Shown here one piece after another: positions 32,854 through 41,143 of a stretch of DNA of 64,000 nt. The number at the start of each line of letters is the position of its first letter. Within the stretch, counting starts at the first letter, position 1. Location of the stretch: assembly GCF_006152065.1 (NCBI RefSeq), contig NZ_VDFW01000013.1:1-64000 (forward strand), given 5' to 3'. Below the pieces are notes generated by a model that saw nothing but the letters and a program-made list of their open reading frames with translations, did not search any database and was not told the origin of the DNA. Source of the DNA: Amycolatopsis alkalitolerans (lineage in GTDB: Bacteria; Actinomycetota; Actinomycetes; Mycobacteriales; Pseudonocardiaceae). The translations under genes were made by a program, and so were the position numbers.

Positions 32854-35093
32854 GGTCACGGGAAGCACTGCTGCTCGTTGCAGTGGCGTCGCTGCTCGCC
32901 GCGGGCGGCGCCGCGCGGTTCGCGGGACCGCTGCCCGCGAACGTGCTGTGGGCCGTCGCCGACGGGGTCGCGCTCATCCCGGCCATCACGTGGGTGATCG
33001 CCGATCTGCGCGCGCACCGCTGGGGCGCGGACATGCTCGCGGTACTGGCACTCGCGAGCACCCTCGCGGTCGGGGAGTTCCTCGCGGGCGGGATCATCGC
33101 GGTGATGGTCGCGACGGGCCGGCTCCTGGAGTCGGCCGCCCGGCGCCGGGCCGGGCGCGATCTTTCCGCGCTGCTGGCGCGCGCGCCGAGCGAGGCGCAC
33201 CTGCGGCGCGACGGTGACCTGGAGACCGTGCCGGTCGGGCGGATCGCGGCCGGTGATCAGGTCGTGGTGCTACCGGGCGAAGTCGTCCCGGTCGACGGAT
33301 TCCTTTCCGGTGAAGGCGTTTTCGACGAGTCGGCGCTCACCGGCGAGTCCGCGCCGGTCTCCAGGCGGGCCGGTGAGCCCGTGCGCAGCGGCGTGGTCAA
33401 CGCGGGCGCCGCGGTGGATCTCAATGCTTCGGCGACGGCGGAGGGCAGCACGTACGCGGGTGTCGTGCGCATGGCCGAGCAGGCGGCGGCCGGCACGGCA
33501 CCGGTCGCGCGGCTGGCCGACCGGATCGCCGTCTGGTTCCTGCCGTTGGCCCTGCTGCTCGCGGCGGGCGCCTGGCTGCTGACCGGCGACCCCGACCGGG
33601 CCGTCGCCGTGCTCGTGACGGCCACGCCGTGCCCGCTGTTGCTGGCCGTTCCGGTCGCGGTGACGAGCGGGATGTCGCGGTCTTCCCGCGCGGGGGTCGT
33701 GGTCAAGGACGGTGCCGCGCTGGAACTGCTGGGCCAGGCCCGCAACCTCGCGATGGACAAGACCGGCACGGTGACCGAAGGCAGGCCCGAGGTGGTCGCC
33801 GTGGTGTGCGCGCCCGGAGTCACCGCCGAGGAAGCGCTTTCCGACGCGGCCGCGGTCGAGCGGTACTCGCCGCACGTCCTCGCGGGCGCGGTGACGCGTG
33901 CCGCCGGGCGGGCGAAACTTCCCGCGGTGCACGCGGAGTCGGTCACCGAAGAGCCAGGGCAGGGTGCGGCCGGCAAGGTCGGCGGGCGCACTGTCCAGGT
34001 AGGACGGTTGAGGTCGGGCGAGCTTCCGCACTGGGCGCGCACCGCGGCGCGCCGGGGCAGGCTCGATCTCGCTTCGGTCGTGTGGGTCAGCCGCGACGGC
34101 GAACCGATCGCGGCGCTGTTCGTGCGCGACCGGATCCGGCCGGACGCGGCGCGAACCCTGCGGCGGTTGCGTGAGGCCGGGTTGCGCGAGGTCGTGCTGC
34201 TGACCGGGGACCGGGTCGACAACGCGGCCGACGTGGCGATGCTGATCGGCGTGGACGAGGTCCAGGCGGAGGCGACCCCGGCGGAGAAGATCGCGCGGGT
34301 GCGGGACGAGCGCGCGCGCGGCGTCACCGTGATGGTGGGGGACGGCATCAACGACGCCCCGGCGCTCGCGGCCGCGGACGTGGGGATGGCGCTGGGATCG
34401 CGGGGTGCCACCGCGGCGGCACAGGCGGCGGACGCGGTGATCCTGGACGACCGGATCGACCGGCTCGCCGACGTGCTGGAGATCGCCCGCCGCACCCGGC
34501 GGATCGCGGTGCAGAGCGCCGGGGCCGGGACGATCCTGTCGCTGCTGGCGATGATCGCGGCGGCGGCAGGCTGGCTCGTCCCGGTCGCCGGCGCGGTCGT
34601 GCAGGAGGCGATCGACGTCGCGGTGATCCTGAACGCGCTGCGCGCGCTGCGCGGACCTCGCCACCACGACGGCCCGGACGACCTGCTGCACCGGTTCGCC
34701 CACGAGCACGACGAGTTGCTGCCGGTCCGTGCCGCGGTCCGGCAGGCGGCGGACGCCCTCGCCGAGGGCGCCGGTCCCGCGGCGGAGGCCGCCGTGCGCG
34801 CGGCCTACCACCAGCTCGTGACCGAGTTGCTGCCGCACGAGCACGCCGAGGAAACCGAGTTGTACCCGGCGCTGTGGCCCGTGCTCGGCAGTCCGGAAGG
34901 GACGGTCACGATGAGCCGCGGCCACGCGGAGATCGAACGTCTCGTCCGGCGCCTCGGCCGCCACCTCGCGCCGGGCGCGCTCCAGCCGGACCAGATCGAC
35001 GACCTGCGCGCGACGCTCTACGGGCTCGATGCCGTGCTGACGCTGCATTTCGCCCAGGAGGAGGAGGCGTACTTCACGCTCGCCCCGGACTGA
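32850..35093 (+). CDS. P1B-5-type metal ATPase with C-terminal hemerythrin-like domain
   Basis: A 747-residue pump with a TPCP metal-site motif at residues 259-262 (TATPCPLLLAVPV), DKTGT phosphorylation site D303, MVGDGINDAPALAAADVGMA, and the late VQEAIDVAVILNAL helix typical of P1B-5 ATPases, which have been linked to nickel or iron. From about residue 605 a hemerythrin-like four-helix domain follows with the His/Glu ligand pattern (HRFAHEHDELLPV; ELLPHEHAEETELYPAL; SRGHAEIERLV; LTLHFAQEEEAYF). Hemerythrin tails have been described on P1B-5 ATPases and may sense oxygen or iron. The heavy-metal-associated N-terminal domain is absent. Confidence 0.92.
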   Translation: MRSREALLLVAVASLLAAGGAARFAGPLPANVLWAVADGVALIPAITWVIADLRAHRWGADMLAVLALASTLAVGEFLAGGIIAVMVATGRLLESAARRRAGRDLSALLARAPSEAHLRRDGDLETVPVGRIAAGDQVVVLPGEVVPVDGFLSGEGVFDESALTGESAPVSRRAGEPVRSGVVNAGAAVDLNASATAEGSTYAGVVRMAEQAAAGTAPVARLADRIAVWFLPLALLLAAGAWLLTGDPDRAVAVLVTATPCPLLLAVPVAVTSGMSRSSRAGVVVKDGAALELLGQARNLAMDKTGTVTEGRPEVVAVVCAPGVTAEEALSDAAAVERYSPHVLAGAVTRAAGRAKLPAVHAESVTEEPGQGAAGKVGGRTVQVGRLRSGELPHWARTAARRGRLDLASVVWVSRDGEPIAALFVRDRIRPDAARTLRRLREAGLREVVLLTGDRVDNAADVAMLIGVDEVQAEATPAEKIARVRDERARGVTVMVGDGINDAPALAAADVGMALGSRGATAAAQAADAVILDDRIDRLADVLEIARRTRRIAVQSAGAGTILSLLAMIAAAAGWLVPVAGAVVQEAIDVAVILNALRALRGPRHHDGPDDLLHRFAHEHDELLPVRAAVRQAADALAEGAGPAAEAAVRAAYHQLVTELLPHEHAEETELYPALWPVLGSPEGTVTMSRGHAEIERLVRRLGRHLAPGALQPDQIDDLRATLYGLDAVLTLHFAQEEEAYFTLAPD

Positions 35094-35345
35094 TCAGGAG
35101 TTCTCCCTGTCCCGCAACGGCTCCGCGCGCAGCTGGGTCGCGCGCAGCCCCGGGCACCAGCCCTGCCGGGTGGTGCTCCGGCGCCTTCCCCGCGGCGGGA
35201 CACGGTGCCCGTGCAGGCGCCAGCCGCGGCCGTCGTAGGACCAGTGCAGCAGCTCCTCCTCCCACGGCCGGTTGAGCAGCTCCTGCCGCTGGGCCAGCTC
35301 GGCCTGGGTGGCCAGGAACTCACGAAACCGGGTCAGAAACTCCAT
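35094..35345 (-). CDS. Small Trp/Arg-rich hypothetical protein
   Basis: An 83-residue protein: MEFLTRFREFLATQAELAQR helix, then RPWEEELLHWSYDGRGWRLH with four conserved-looking Trp, and a GWCPGLR motif before an acidic end. I recognise the RPWEE-LHW layout from small actinobacterial proteins of unknown function, but no activity is known to me. It is convergent with, and directly abuts, the ATPase stop. No clear ribosome site precedes the ATG at 35345. Confidence 0.7.
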   Translation of the reverse strand: MEFLTRFREFLATQAELAQRQELLNRPWEEELLHWSYDGRGWRLHGHRVPPRGRRRSTTRQGWCPGLRATQLRAEPLRDRENS

Positions 35346-35417
35346 ACGTGCGAGCGTGCCCGCCCGCGCGCGACCCGGCGAGTGGCAGGGCTGCACGTTC
35401 GCGGCAAAATCCTGCCA

Positions 35418-35825
35418 CTAGTAGTCGTCGCGGCCGGTGAACTCTTCCTCGAGGAGCTCCGCGGAACCGGTGACGAGTTCGAGCGGATCGGTGAACTCGT
35501 TGATATCGAGGTTCACCAGCGGCAGGGAATGCCGCAGTACCAGGTAATCGCCCATCACCACGGCACCGCCGACGACCGTGGTGTGGCCGATCTCCGCCAG
35601 CACGGCAGGCAGGTCCACCTCGCCGACGCGCGCGAACGGGGTCGCGATCTGCACCCACTCCTCGCGCTTGTCGAGTACCTCCCTGGCGATGACGACCATC
35701 TGGGTCCGCTCCGGTTCTTCGGGATCCTTGCGGAAATGCAGCCGGATCCGGATCTCCCCGGGTTCCTCCCGCACCACCCGGTACGACTGCTTGATGAACG
35801 TCACGAGCTCGCGCCAGGTGGCCAC
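35418..35825 (-). CDS. YbjN/CesT-like hypothetical protein
   Basis: About 135 residues with alternating strands and helices: ATWRELVTFIKQSYRVVREE, IRIRLHFRKDPEEPERTQMV, EWVQIATPFARVGEVDLPAV and an acidic C-terminal tail. This resembles the fold of YbjN or type III-chaperone-like proteins; the match is by pattern only. The GTG at 35825 follows AGGAAGGGG. It is divergent from the dioxygenase region. Its surroundings offer no partner. Confidence 0.7.
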   Translation of the reverse strand: MATWRELVTFIKQSYRVVREEPGEIRIRLHFRKDPEEPERTQMVVIAREVLDKREEWVQIATPFARVGEVDLPAVLAEIGHTTVVGGAVVMGDYLVLRHSLPLVNLDINEFTDPLELVTGSAELLEEEFTGRDDY

Positions 35826-35925
35826 CCGTACCCCTTCCTGATCGAGAAGACTGTGAGCAGTCAAGCACAATCCCGGGCCGCGGACCCTCTTGACCGCCGG
35901 CCCGTCCCCGGCGACCATCGAAGAC

Positions 35926-35985
35926 ATGTCGAACGTGGGCGTCCTTCTGTTGCGTCGCGGCCGCCTCGGCTCCCCGCCGAGTTGA
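35926..35985 (+). CDS. Possible leader peptide upstream of the TauD-type gene
   Basis: A 19-codon frame, MSNVGVLLLRRGRLGSPPS, ends 42 bases before the dioxygenase start. Its hydrophobic-then-arginine pattern resembles the short leader peptides seen before sulfur-metabolism genes in actinobacteria, but it lacks the terminal cysteines of the Cys-type leaders. No strong ribosome site is visible. Translation and attenuation are speculative. Confidence 0.3.
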   Translation: MSNVGVLLLRRGRLGSPPS

Positions 35986-36027
35986 TCAGGCCCGCGCATT
36001 TCCCACGTCCGCAAAGGAGTTTCGACC

Positions 36028-36948
36028 ATGTCCGCCCCTGCCCTGCTGCGCGCCGCGCACGTGCCCGACGAGAGCATCGTGGAAGGCACGCGCGTCCTGC
36101 GCCGCCTGCCCGAAGGTGCCCGGCCGCTCCCGTACACCCTGTTTTCCCTGCGCCCGCTCGGCCGCGTCATCGGCGCCGAGATCACCGGCGTCGATCTCGC
36201 CGGCCCGCTGACCGGACCGGTGCGCGCCGAACTGAACCGGGCCCTGCTCGAATGGAAGGTGCTGTTCTTCCGCGACCAGGACATCACCTCCGCCCAGCAG
36301 CGCGCCTTCGCCCGTCACTGGGGTGAGCTGGAGACCAACCCGCTGCTGCCGGCCGGCGACACCGACGAGGTCACCCGGTTCTCCCGGAGCGCCACGATGC
36401 CCGCGTTCGAGAACATCTGGCACACCGACGTCACGTTCCGCCCGAGTCCCGCGCTGGGCTCGGTGCTGCGGCTGGTGAAGGTGCCGTCGCTCGGCGGCGA
36501 CACGATGTGGGCCGACATGGCCGCGGCGTACGACAACCTGCCCGCGGACGTCCGCGAGCGCATCACCGGCCTGCGCGCGGTGCACGATTTCGTCCCCGGT
36601 TTCGCCCGCTTCACCGATCCAGGCCTGCTCGCGGCCCGGCAGGCGGAGTTCCCGCCCGTCGAGCATCCCGTGGTGCGGACGCATCCCGGGACCGGGCGGC
36701 GGACACTGTTCGTGAACCCCGCGTTCACCACGCATATCGTCGGCCTCGACCGGGACGAGAGCGACGCGTTGCTGCGGCTGCTGTTCGCCCAGGCACATGT
36801 GCCCGAGTTCCAGGTCCGGTTCACCTGGACCGAGAACGCGGTCGCCTTCTGGGACAACCGCGCGACGCAGCATTACGCGGTGAACGACTACGCCCCCGAG
36901 GCGCGGATCGCCGAACGCGTGGCGATCGCGGGCGACCGCCCGTTCTAG
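36028..36948 (+). CDS. TauD/TfdA-family Fe(II)/2-oxoglutarate dioxygenase
   Basis: A 306-residue dioxygenase, probably acting on taurine, another sulfonate or sulfate ester. Iron ligands are H132 and D134 (NIWHTDVTFRPSP) and H282 (WDNRATQHYAVNDY); the C-terminal Arg in EARIAERVAI would bind 2-oxoglutarate. The N-terminal IGAEITGVDLAGPL and VLFFRDQDIT motifs are standard. AAAGGAG precedes the ATG. The first 45 residues are an extension beyond the usual start of the fold. Substrate is not determinable; no sulfonate transporter lies next to it. Confidence 0.9.
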   Translation: MSAPALLRAAHVPDESIVEGTRVLRRLPEGARPLPYTLFSLRPLGRVIGAEITGVDLAGPLTGPVRAELNRALLEWKVLFFRDQDITSAQQRAFARHWGELETNPLLPAGDTDEVTRFSRSATMPAFENIWHTDVTFRPSPALGSVLRLVKVPSLGGDTMWADMAAAYDNLPADVRERITGLRAVHDFVPGFARFTDPGLLAARQAEFPPVEHPVVRTHPGTGRRTLFVNPAFTTHIVGLDRDESDALLRLLFAQAHVPEFQVRFTWTENAVAFWDNRATQHYAVNDYAPEARIAERVAIAGDRPF

Positions 36949-37940
36949 GCGTACCAGAAAGCCGTCGTCGCGATCTCCGCCCGCTCGAGTGGCCGATACC
37001 TGCCGCCGGAGCGCCACCCCAGCGCCTGGATCGTGACCCGCAGGTCCTCGCCGAACGCGATCGGGTCGGGGCCGTGCCAGCGGTACATGCCGAACCGCTG
37101 GCGCGGCTGGTAGATCTCCTCCGGCGGCAGCACCTGGTGCAGCCCGAGCCAGCGCGTCGAGTACGGCACGTACCGTCCGTGCACGTCGAAGTTCCACGCG
37201 CCGCCGAAGTAGTCCTCGGTGCCGGTGCCGCAGATGGTCGGGAACTCCTGGTCGCCGTCGAGGTAGAACTTGAGCTCGCCTTCGCCCCACCAGCCGGGGG
37301 CGTTCGGCTGGATCGCGAGATAGGTGCCGGCGTAGTGCCCGGGCCCGCGGGCGCCGTCGAGGATCGTGTGCACCGCGGGCGAACCCACGGGATCACTGCG
37401 GCGCCACCGCGCGTGCAGGTACGCCGCGTCCGGCGGGAGTTCCCGCAGCCGGTAGCTCACCTGGTAGTACACGGGCACACCGGCGCCGCCGGAGTTGTGC
37501 AGCGTGATCCGGGCGTGCTCGCGGAAGGGCATCGGCCAGTAGCTGTTGAGCCCGCCCGCGGGCGCGACCACGATCAGGTCCGAATCCACCAGGGCGAGCT
37601 CTTCCCAGCCGTTGCAGAAGAAGTCGCCGAGCGGGACGTCGACCGCGGGCTCCGGCCGCTCGTCCCAGTACAGCCGCAGGATCAGTTCCCGCAGGCGGGA
37701 GCGGTCGGTGGTGAGCCAGATGTGCTGGATGACGCCCGGCCCGCCGAGGTCCGCGAGCGTCGCGGTGCCCCCGGCCGGCAGGACGATCGACGGGGAGACC
37801 TTCCAGCCGCGCCCGAGTTCACGCGCCGCGGCGGCGCCGGTGCCTTCGGTGGCCCGTGCCCCGCCGCCCTTGGCCCCGGTGAAGTTCTCCGGGCTGACCG
37901 ACCCGGAGGTGCCCGGCTGCAGGCGCCACAGTTCCGCCAC
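36945..37940 (-). CDS. GH172 (DUF2961) glycoside hydrolase
   Basis: A 331-residue protein of the DUF2961 family, now GH172, whose studied members act on alpha-fructofuranosides or D-arabinofuranosides such as mycobacterial arabinan. Recognisable motifs are FTGAKGGGARATEG near the N-terminus, GPGVIQHIWLT, LRLYWDERPEPAVDVPLGDF, and GTGTEDYFGGAWNF near the C-terminus, the last holding the probable catalytic acids. No signal peptide is visible, so the protein appears cytoplasmic. GTG start directly abuts the stop of the upstream monooxygenase gene, suggesting one transcript. The stop overlaps the convergent dioxygenase stop (CTAG). Confidence 0.88.
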   Translation of the reverse strand: MAELWRLQPGTSGSVSPENFTGAKGGGARATEGTGAAAARELGRGWKVSPSIVLPAGGTATLADLGGPGVIQHIWLTTDRSRLRELILRLYWDERPEPAVDVPLGDFFCNGWEELALVDSDLIVVAPAGGLNSYWPMPFREHARITLHNSGGAGVPVYYQVSYRLRELPPDAAYLHARWRRSDPVGSPAVHTILDGARGPGHYAGTYLAIQPNAPGWWGEGELKFYLDGDQEFPTICGTGTEDYFGGAWNFDVHGRYVPYSTRWLGLHQVLPPEEIYQPRQRFGMYRWHGPDPIAFGEDLRVTIQALGWRSGGRYRPLERAEIATTAFWYA

Positions 37941-38264
37941 CTACTCCACGGCCATCTCGCCCAGCTCGGACCAGTCGTCCTGGTCGACGGCGAAGTTCAC
38001 GATCTTCGGTGTCGACACCAGATGCGGCGGGATGGTCTTCTGCGCGGTCTTGAAGTGTTCCGACTGCACGTGCGCCGCTCCGGCGTCGCCGTCGCGGAAC
38101 GCTTCGACCAGGACGTACTCCGTCGGGTCGTCGAGGCTGCGCGACCAGTCGAACCACAGGCAGCCCGGCTCGCCGCGGGTGGCCTCGGTGAACTCCCGGG
38201 AGATCTCGGGCCAGCGGTCGGCGTCCTCGGGCTTGATCCGGAACTTGGCGGTGATGAAGATCAT
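37941..38264 (-). CDS. ABM-fold (putative quinol monooxygenase) protein
   Basis: A 107-residue antibiotic-biosynthesis-monooxygenase-fold protein: FITAKFRIKPEDADRWPEIS, GCLWFDWSRSLDDPTEYVLVEAFRD and the HVQSEHFKTAQKTI helix fit the ferredoxin-like dimeric family. Members oxidise quinols, degrade heme or have no known activity. AGGGAGAACC precedes the ATG. It is co-oriented with and directly adjacent to the GH172 gene, and divergent from the Rieske gene, but a functional link is unclear. Confidence 0.85.
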   Translation of the reverse strand: MIFITAKFRIKPEDADRWPEISREFTEATRGEPGCLWFDWSRSLDDPTEYVLVEAFRDGDAGAAHVQSEHFKTAQKTIPPHLVSTPKIVNFAVDQDDWSELGEMAVE

Positions 38265-38320
38265 GGTTCTCCCTCCTACTCTTGGGCAATCTACCCGTCA
38301 AGTACGGAGGGAGCGCGCCC

Positions 38321-39346
38321 ATGTGGCGAGGGTGGCCGGTCCGGCGTGTGCCGGGGGAACCGTGGTCCGCGCAGGAACCGACGTTCCGGAACGCTTCGCC
38401 CGCCGTGATCGAGGCCGCCGCGAAACGGGCCGAGGCGCGCGCTTCCGGCAACTGGTTCGCCTTCGCCCCGAGTACTGCCGTCCGATGTGACCGTCCATTG
38501 GGGACACAAGTGGCGGGCCGGGAGCTGGTCGCCTGGCGGGACCGGGCGGGCCGGCCGGTCGCCGGGCCGGGACAGTGCCCGCATCTGGGCGCGCCACTCG
38601 CGGAAGGCCGGGTGGTATGCGGCACCCTCGTCTGCCGGTGGCACGGGATGCCGGTGGGCGCGAGCGGCGGGTCCGGCTGGGAACCGTTGCCCTGCCACGA
38701 CGACGGCGTTCTCGTGTGGGTGCGGCTCGACGGACCGGAGGAACCCCTGCCCGAGCCCGTCCTCCCGACACGCCCCGCGCTCGCGGGCAGCGTCGTGGCC
38801 GTGACCCGGCTCGTGGGGGTGTGCGAGCCCGGGGACATCATCGCGAACCGCCTCGACCCGTGGCACGGCTCGTGGTTCCATCCGTACTCGTTCACCCGGC
38901 TGACGGTGCTCACCGTGCCCGAGCCGGACGACGACCGGTACGTGGTCGACGTGACCTTCCGCGTCGGCGCCGGGTTCGGGGTGCCGGTGCGCGCGGAGTT
39001 CACCTGCCCGGAACCCCGTACCGTGGTCATGACGATCACCGGTGGCGAGGGCGCGGGCAGCGTCGTCGAAACCCACGCGACCCCGCTCGGGCCCGGTCCG
39101 GACGGCAAACCGAGGACAGCGGTGCTCGAGGCCACCATCGCGACCTCCGATCGCCGCGGATTCTCCCTGGCCCGCAAGGCGGCGCCGGCCTTGCGCCCGC
39201 TGATGCGCCGGGCCGCCGAGCGGTTGTGGCGCGACGACCTGGCGTACGCGGAACGCCGCTACGCCATCCGCTCCTACTGTGCCGGTCGTTACCAATCCGA
39301 TCGGCAGCCACGGCCATCGGCGTGGCGTAGGCCGGCTTCCGGTTGA
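38321..39346 (+). CDS. Rieske oxygenase-like protein (DUF5914 type) beside carotenoid genes
   Basis: A 341-residue protein with an N-terminal Rieske [2Fe-2S] domain: C86-x-H88 in CPHLGAPL and C105-x2-H108 in CRWHG. The C-terminal part has the catalytic-domain mononuclear iron triad pattern D179-x2-H182-x4-H187 (LDPWHGSWFHP), followed by a START-like beta-sheet region. It therefore looks like a true Rieske oxygenase rather than a mere electron carrier. It is convergent with crtU, 11 bases apart, and I recall DUF5914 proteins near carotenoid genes in other actinobacteria. Ring oxidation of a carotenoid is a reasonable but unproven role. GGAGGGAG precedes the ATG. Confidence 0.8.
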   Translation: MWRGWPVRRVPGEPWSAQEPTFRNASPAVIEAAAKRAEARASGNWFAFAPSTAVRCDRPLGTQVAGRELVAWRDRAGRPVAGPGQCPHLGAPLAEGRVVCGTLVCRWHGMPVGASGGSGWEPLPCHDDGVLVWVRLDGPEEPLPEPVLPTRPALAGSVVAVTRLVGVCEPGDIIANRLDPWHGSWFHPYSFTRLTVLTVPEPDDDRYVVDVTFRVGAGFGVPVRAEFTCPEPRTVVMTITGGEGAGSVVETHATPLGPGPDGKPRTAVLEATIATSDRRGFSLARKAAPALRPLMRRAAERLWRDDLAYAERRYAIRSYCAGRYQSDRQPRPSAWRRPASG

Positions 39347-39357
39347 TCACGGTCGGC

Positions 39358-40842
39358 CTACTTTCGGTCGGATTGGTAAAGCAGGTGAGCCAGCGCGCGG
39401 AAGGCGGTGAACCGGCCGCGCACCGGCACGGTCGTGATCGGATGCCCGGCCGTGTGCCAGCCCGACAGCAGGTGGTTCGCGGCGAGCCAGCCCGTCGTCG
39501 CGGCGCGTTCCATCAGCGCGACCGGGAGGTCGACGCGGATGCCGTCACCCGCCAGCACCACGCCGGGAACCGGGGTCGCGATCGACGGCCGCTCGAAGTA
39601 CGTCCCGGGCGCGAGCAGCGGGCAGTCGGCGCGCCACTGCTCGCGGTCGCCGACGACGCGCGCCTGCCGCGTCTCCGGGTAGACCTCGTGCAGCCGGGAC
39701 AGCAGCGCCTTCGCCGTCGTTTCCCGTCCGGTGGCCGCGTAGGCGTGGAGTTCGACGACGGAACCGCCGGTGCGCCGCGCCCATGCGGCCGCGTCGGTGT
39801 CGTACCGGTCCAGCACGCTGATGTTGTCCAGCGGCGGCATCCCGCCGGTCGCGAGGAACGCCGGCCGGTCCGCGTGGACCGGATCGCCGAGCCACAGCCT
39901 CCGCACCAGGAACGGCGGGGCCGAACGCTGCGCGGCGATCCGCTCCCGCCACCACGCCGGCCCCACCTCCGACGCGGCGACCAGTTCGCGGAGCGCCGGA
40001 AGTTCGAGCGCGAGCACCACCGCGTCCACGCCGTACGAGCGGTCCGCGGTGTGCACGGCACCCGCTTCGACCGCGGTGACCGGCGTGCCCAGATGTGCCG
40101 TCACGTCCAGGCGGTCGACGACCGGGTCCCACAGCGTGTGGAACGGTTCGCGCGGCACGTCGAACAGCAGGCCCTCCGCCGAGCCCAGGAAGTACAGGTG
40201 GAACATCACCGCGAGCTCGGCCGCGGAAAGCCGGTCAGGCGAGGCGAAGAAGCTCCGCGAGAACACCTCGAACGCGAGATGCCTCGCCGCTTCCGGGAAC
40301 CGGACGCGGGCGAGGAACTCCGCCGCCGTCTCGCCGTCGAGCCGTTCGTAGGTGCCCGGCACCGAAACGTCCATAAGCGACAAAGCGGCGCGGAGATCGA
40401 CCTTGCGCAGTCCGGAAAGGGTGAACGTCGGGCTGCGCAGCGCGAAGCCGACCGCGTTCCACGGCGGTGTCCGCGGGATGCCGTGGAAGGTGTCCGTGTG
40501 CCCGTGCTCGTCGAGTAGCGGGTAGTCCCGGACCGGGACGAGCCCGACCCCGGCCCGGGCCAGCAACGCCCGGAGGTTGTAGTACTGGCGGAAGAAGGCG
40601 TGGAAGCCCCGGCTCATGCCGACCGTGCTGCCGTCGCCGAGCCGCGTCGTCCAGCCGCCGGCCCGCCCGCCCCAGTAGCTTTCCCGCTCGAACAGTTCGA
40701 CCTCGGCGCCCCGTTCGGCCAGTGCCGTCGCCGCGGTCAGCCCGGCGATCCCGCCACCGACCACGGCGACCCGTTTCGGCCCCGGCACCCGGGGTCCGCC
40801 CGGTGGCGCGGCGAACCGGACGCGCCGGCGGTCACCGCGCAC
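39358..40842 (-). CDS. crtU: CrtU-like carotenoid desaturase/methyltransferase (isorenieratene synthase)
   Basis: CrtU converts the beta-rings of beta-carotene to aromatic rings by desaturation and methyl migration. The 494-residue flavoprotein has the N-terminal FAD motif VAVVGGGIAGLTAATALAER, the CrtU-typical GMSRGFHAFFRQYYNLRALL segment, and a C-terminal FAD-binding segment VLAGDGIRVDLPVALMERAA. The GTG start overlaps the crtYd stop by 11 bases. It is the last gene of crtB-crtYc-crtYd-crtU. An aromatic product such as isorenieratene is inferred; crtE and crtI, needed for its precursors, are not in the window. Confidence 0.82.
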   Translation of the reverse strand: MRGDRRRVRFAAPPGGPRVPGPKRVAVVGGGIAGLTAATALAERGAEVELFERESYWGGRAGGWTTRLGDGSTVGMSRGFHAFFRQYYNLRALLARAGVGLVPVRDYPLLDEHGHTDTFHGIPRTPPWNAVGFALRSPTFTLSGLRKVDLRAALSLMDVSVPGTYERLDGETAAEFLARVRFPEAARHLAFEVFSRSFFASPDRLSAAELAVMFHLYFLGSAEGLLFDVPREPFHTLWDPVVDRLDVTAHLGTPVTAVEAGAVHTADRSYGVDAVVLALELPALRELVAASEVGPAWWRERIAAQRSAPPFLVRRLWLGDPVHADRPAFLATGGMPPLDNISVLDRYDTDAAAWARRTGGSVVELHAYAATGRETTAKALLSRLHEVYPETRQARVVGDREQWRADCPLLAPGTYFERPSIATPVPGVVLAGDGIRVDLPVALMERAATTGWLAANHLLSGWHTAGHPITTVPVRGRFTAFRALAHLLYQSDRK

Positions 40843-41143
40843 GGCGTGTCCCGGCGCGCGACCACAGCAGCAGGGTCAGGGTGACGAGGCTGAACCCGAA
40901 CAGGTAGTCCTCGACCGGGATGTCGAACGGGAACCGCAGCCCGCTCAGCTGATCCGGGTCGTACCGGACGATCGGGGCGGACAGCTTCGTCAGCCACCCG
41001 TCGGCCGCGATCTGGAAGGCGAACACGATGACCATCGAGATCCAGTACGCGGGGCGGCGCAGCAGGCCGGTGCGCAGCCAGAGCAGTTCGAGCCCGAGGA
41101 CGGCCGGCACCGACAGCACCGCGGGCAGCGTGTAGCCGATCAC
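40832..41143 (-). CDS. crtYd: Lycopene cyclase subunit, second half (CrtYd-like)
   Basis: A 103-residue three-helix membrane protein forming one half of a heterodimeric lycopene beta-cyclase. The IPVEDYLFGFSLV motif near the C-terminus corresponds to the conserved P-x-E-(E/D) signature of these cyclase domains. The GTG at 41143 overlaps the crtYc stop by 4 bases (GTGA), and the stop overlaps crtU, so all are translationally coupled. Confidence 0.88.
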   Translation of the reverse strand: MIGYTLPAVLSVPAVLGLELLWLRTGLLRRPAYWISMVIVFAFQIAADGWLTKLSAPIVRYDPDQLSGLRFPFDIPVEDYLFGFSLVTLTLLLWSRAGTRRAR

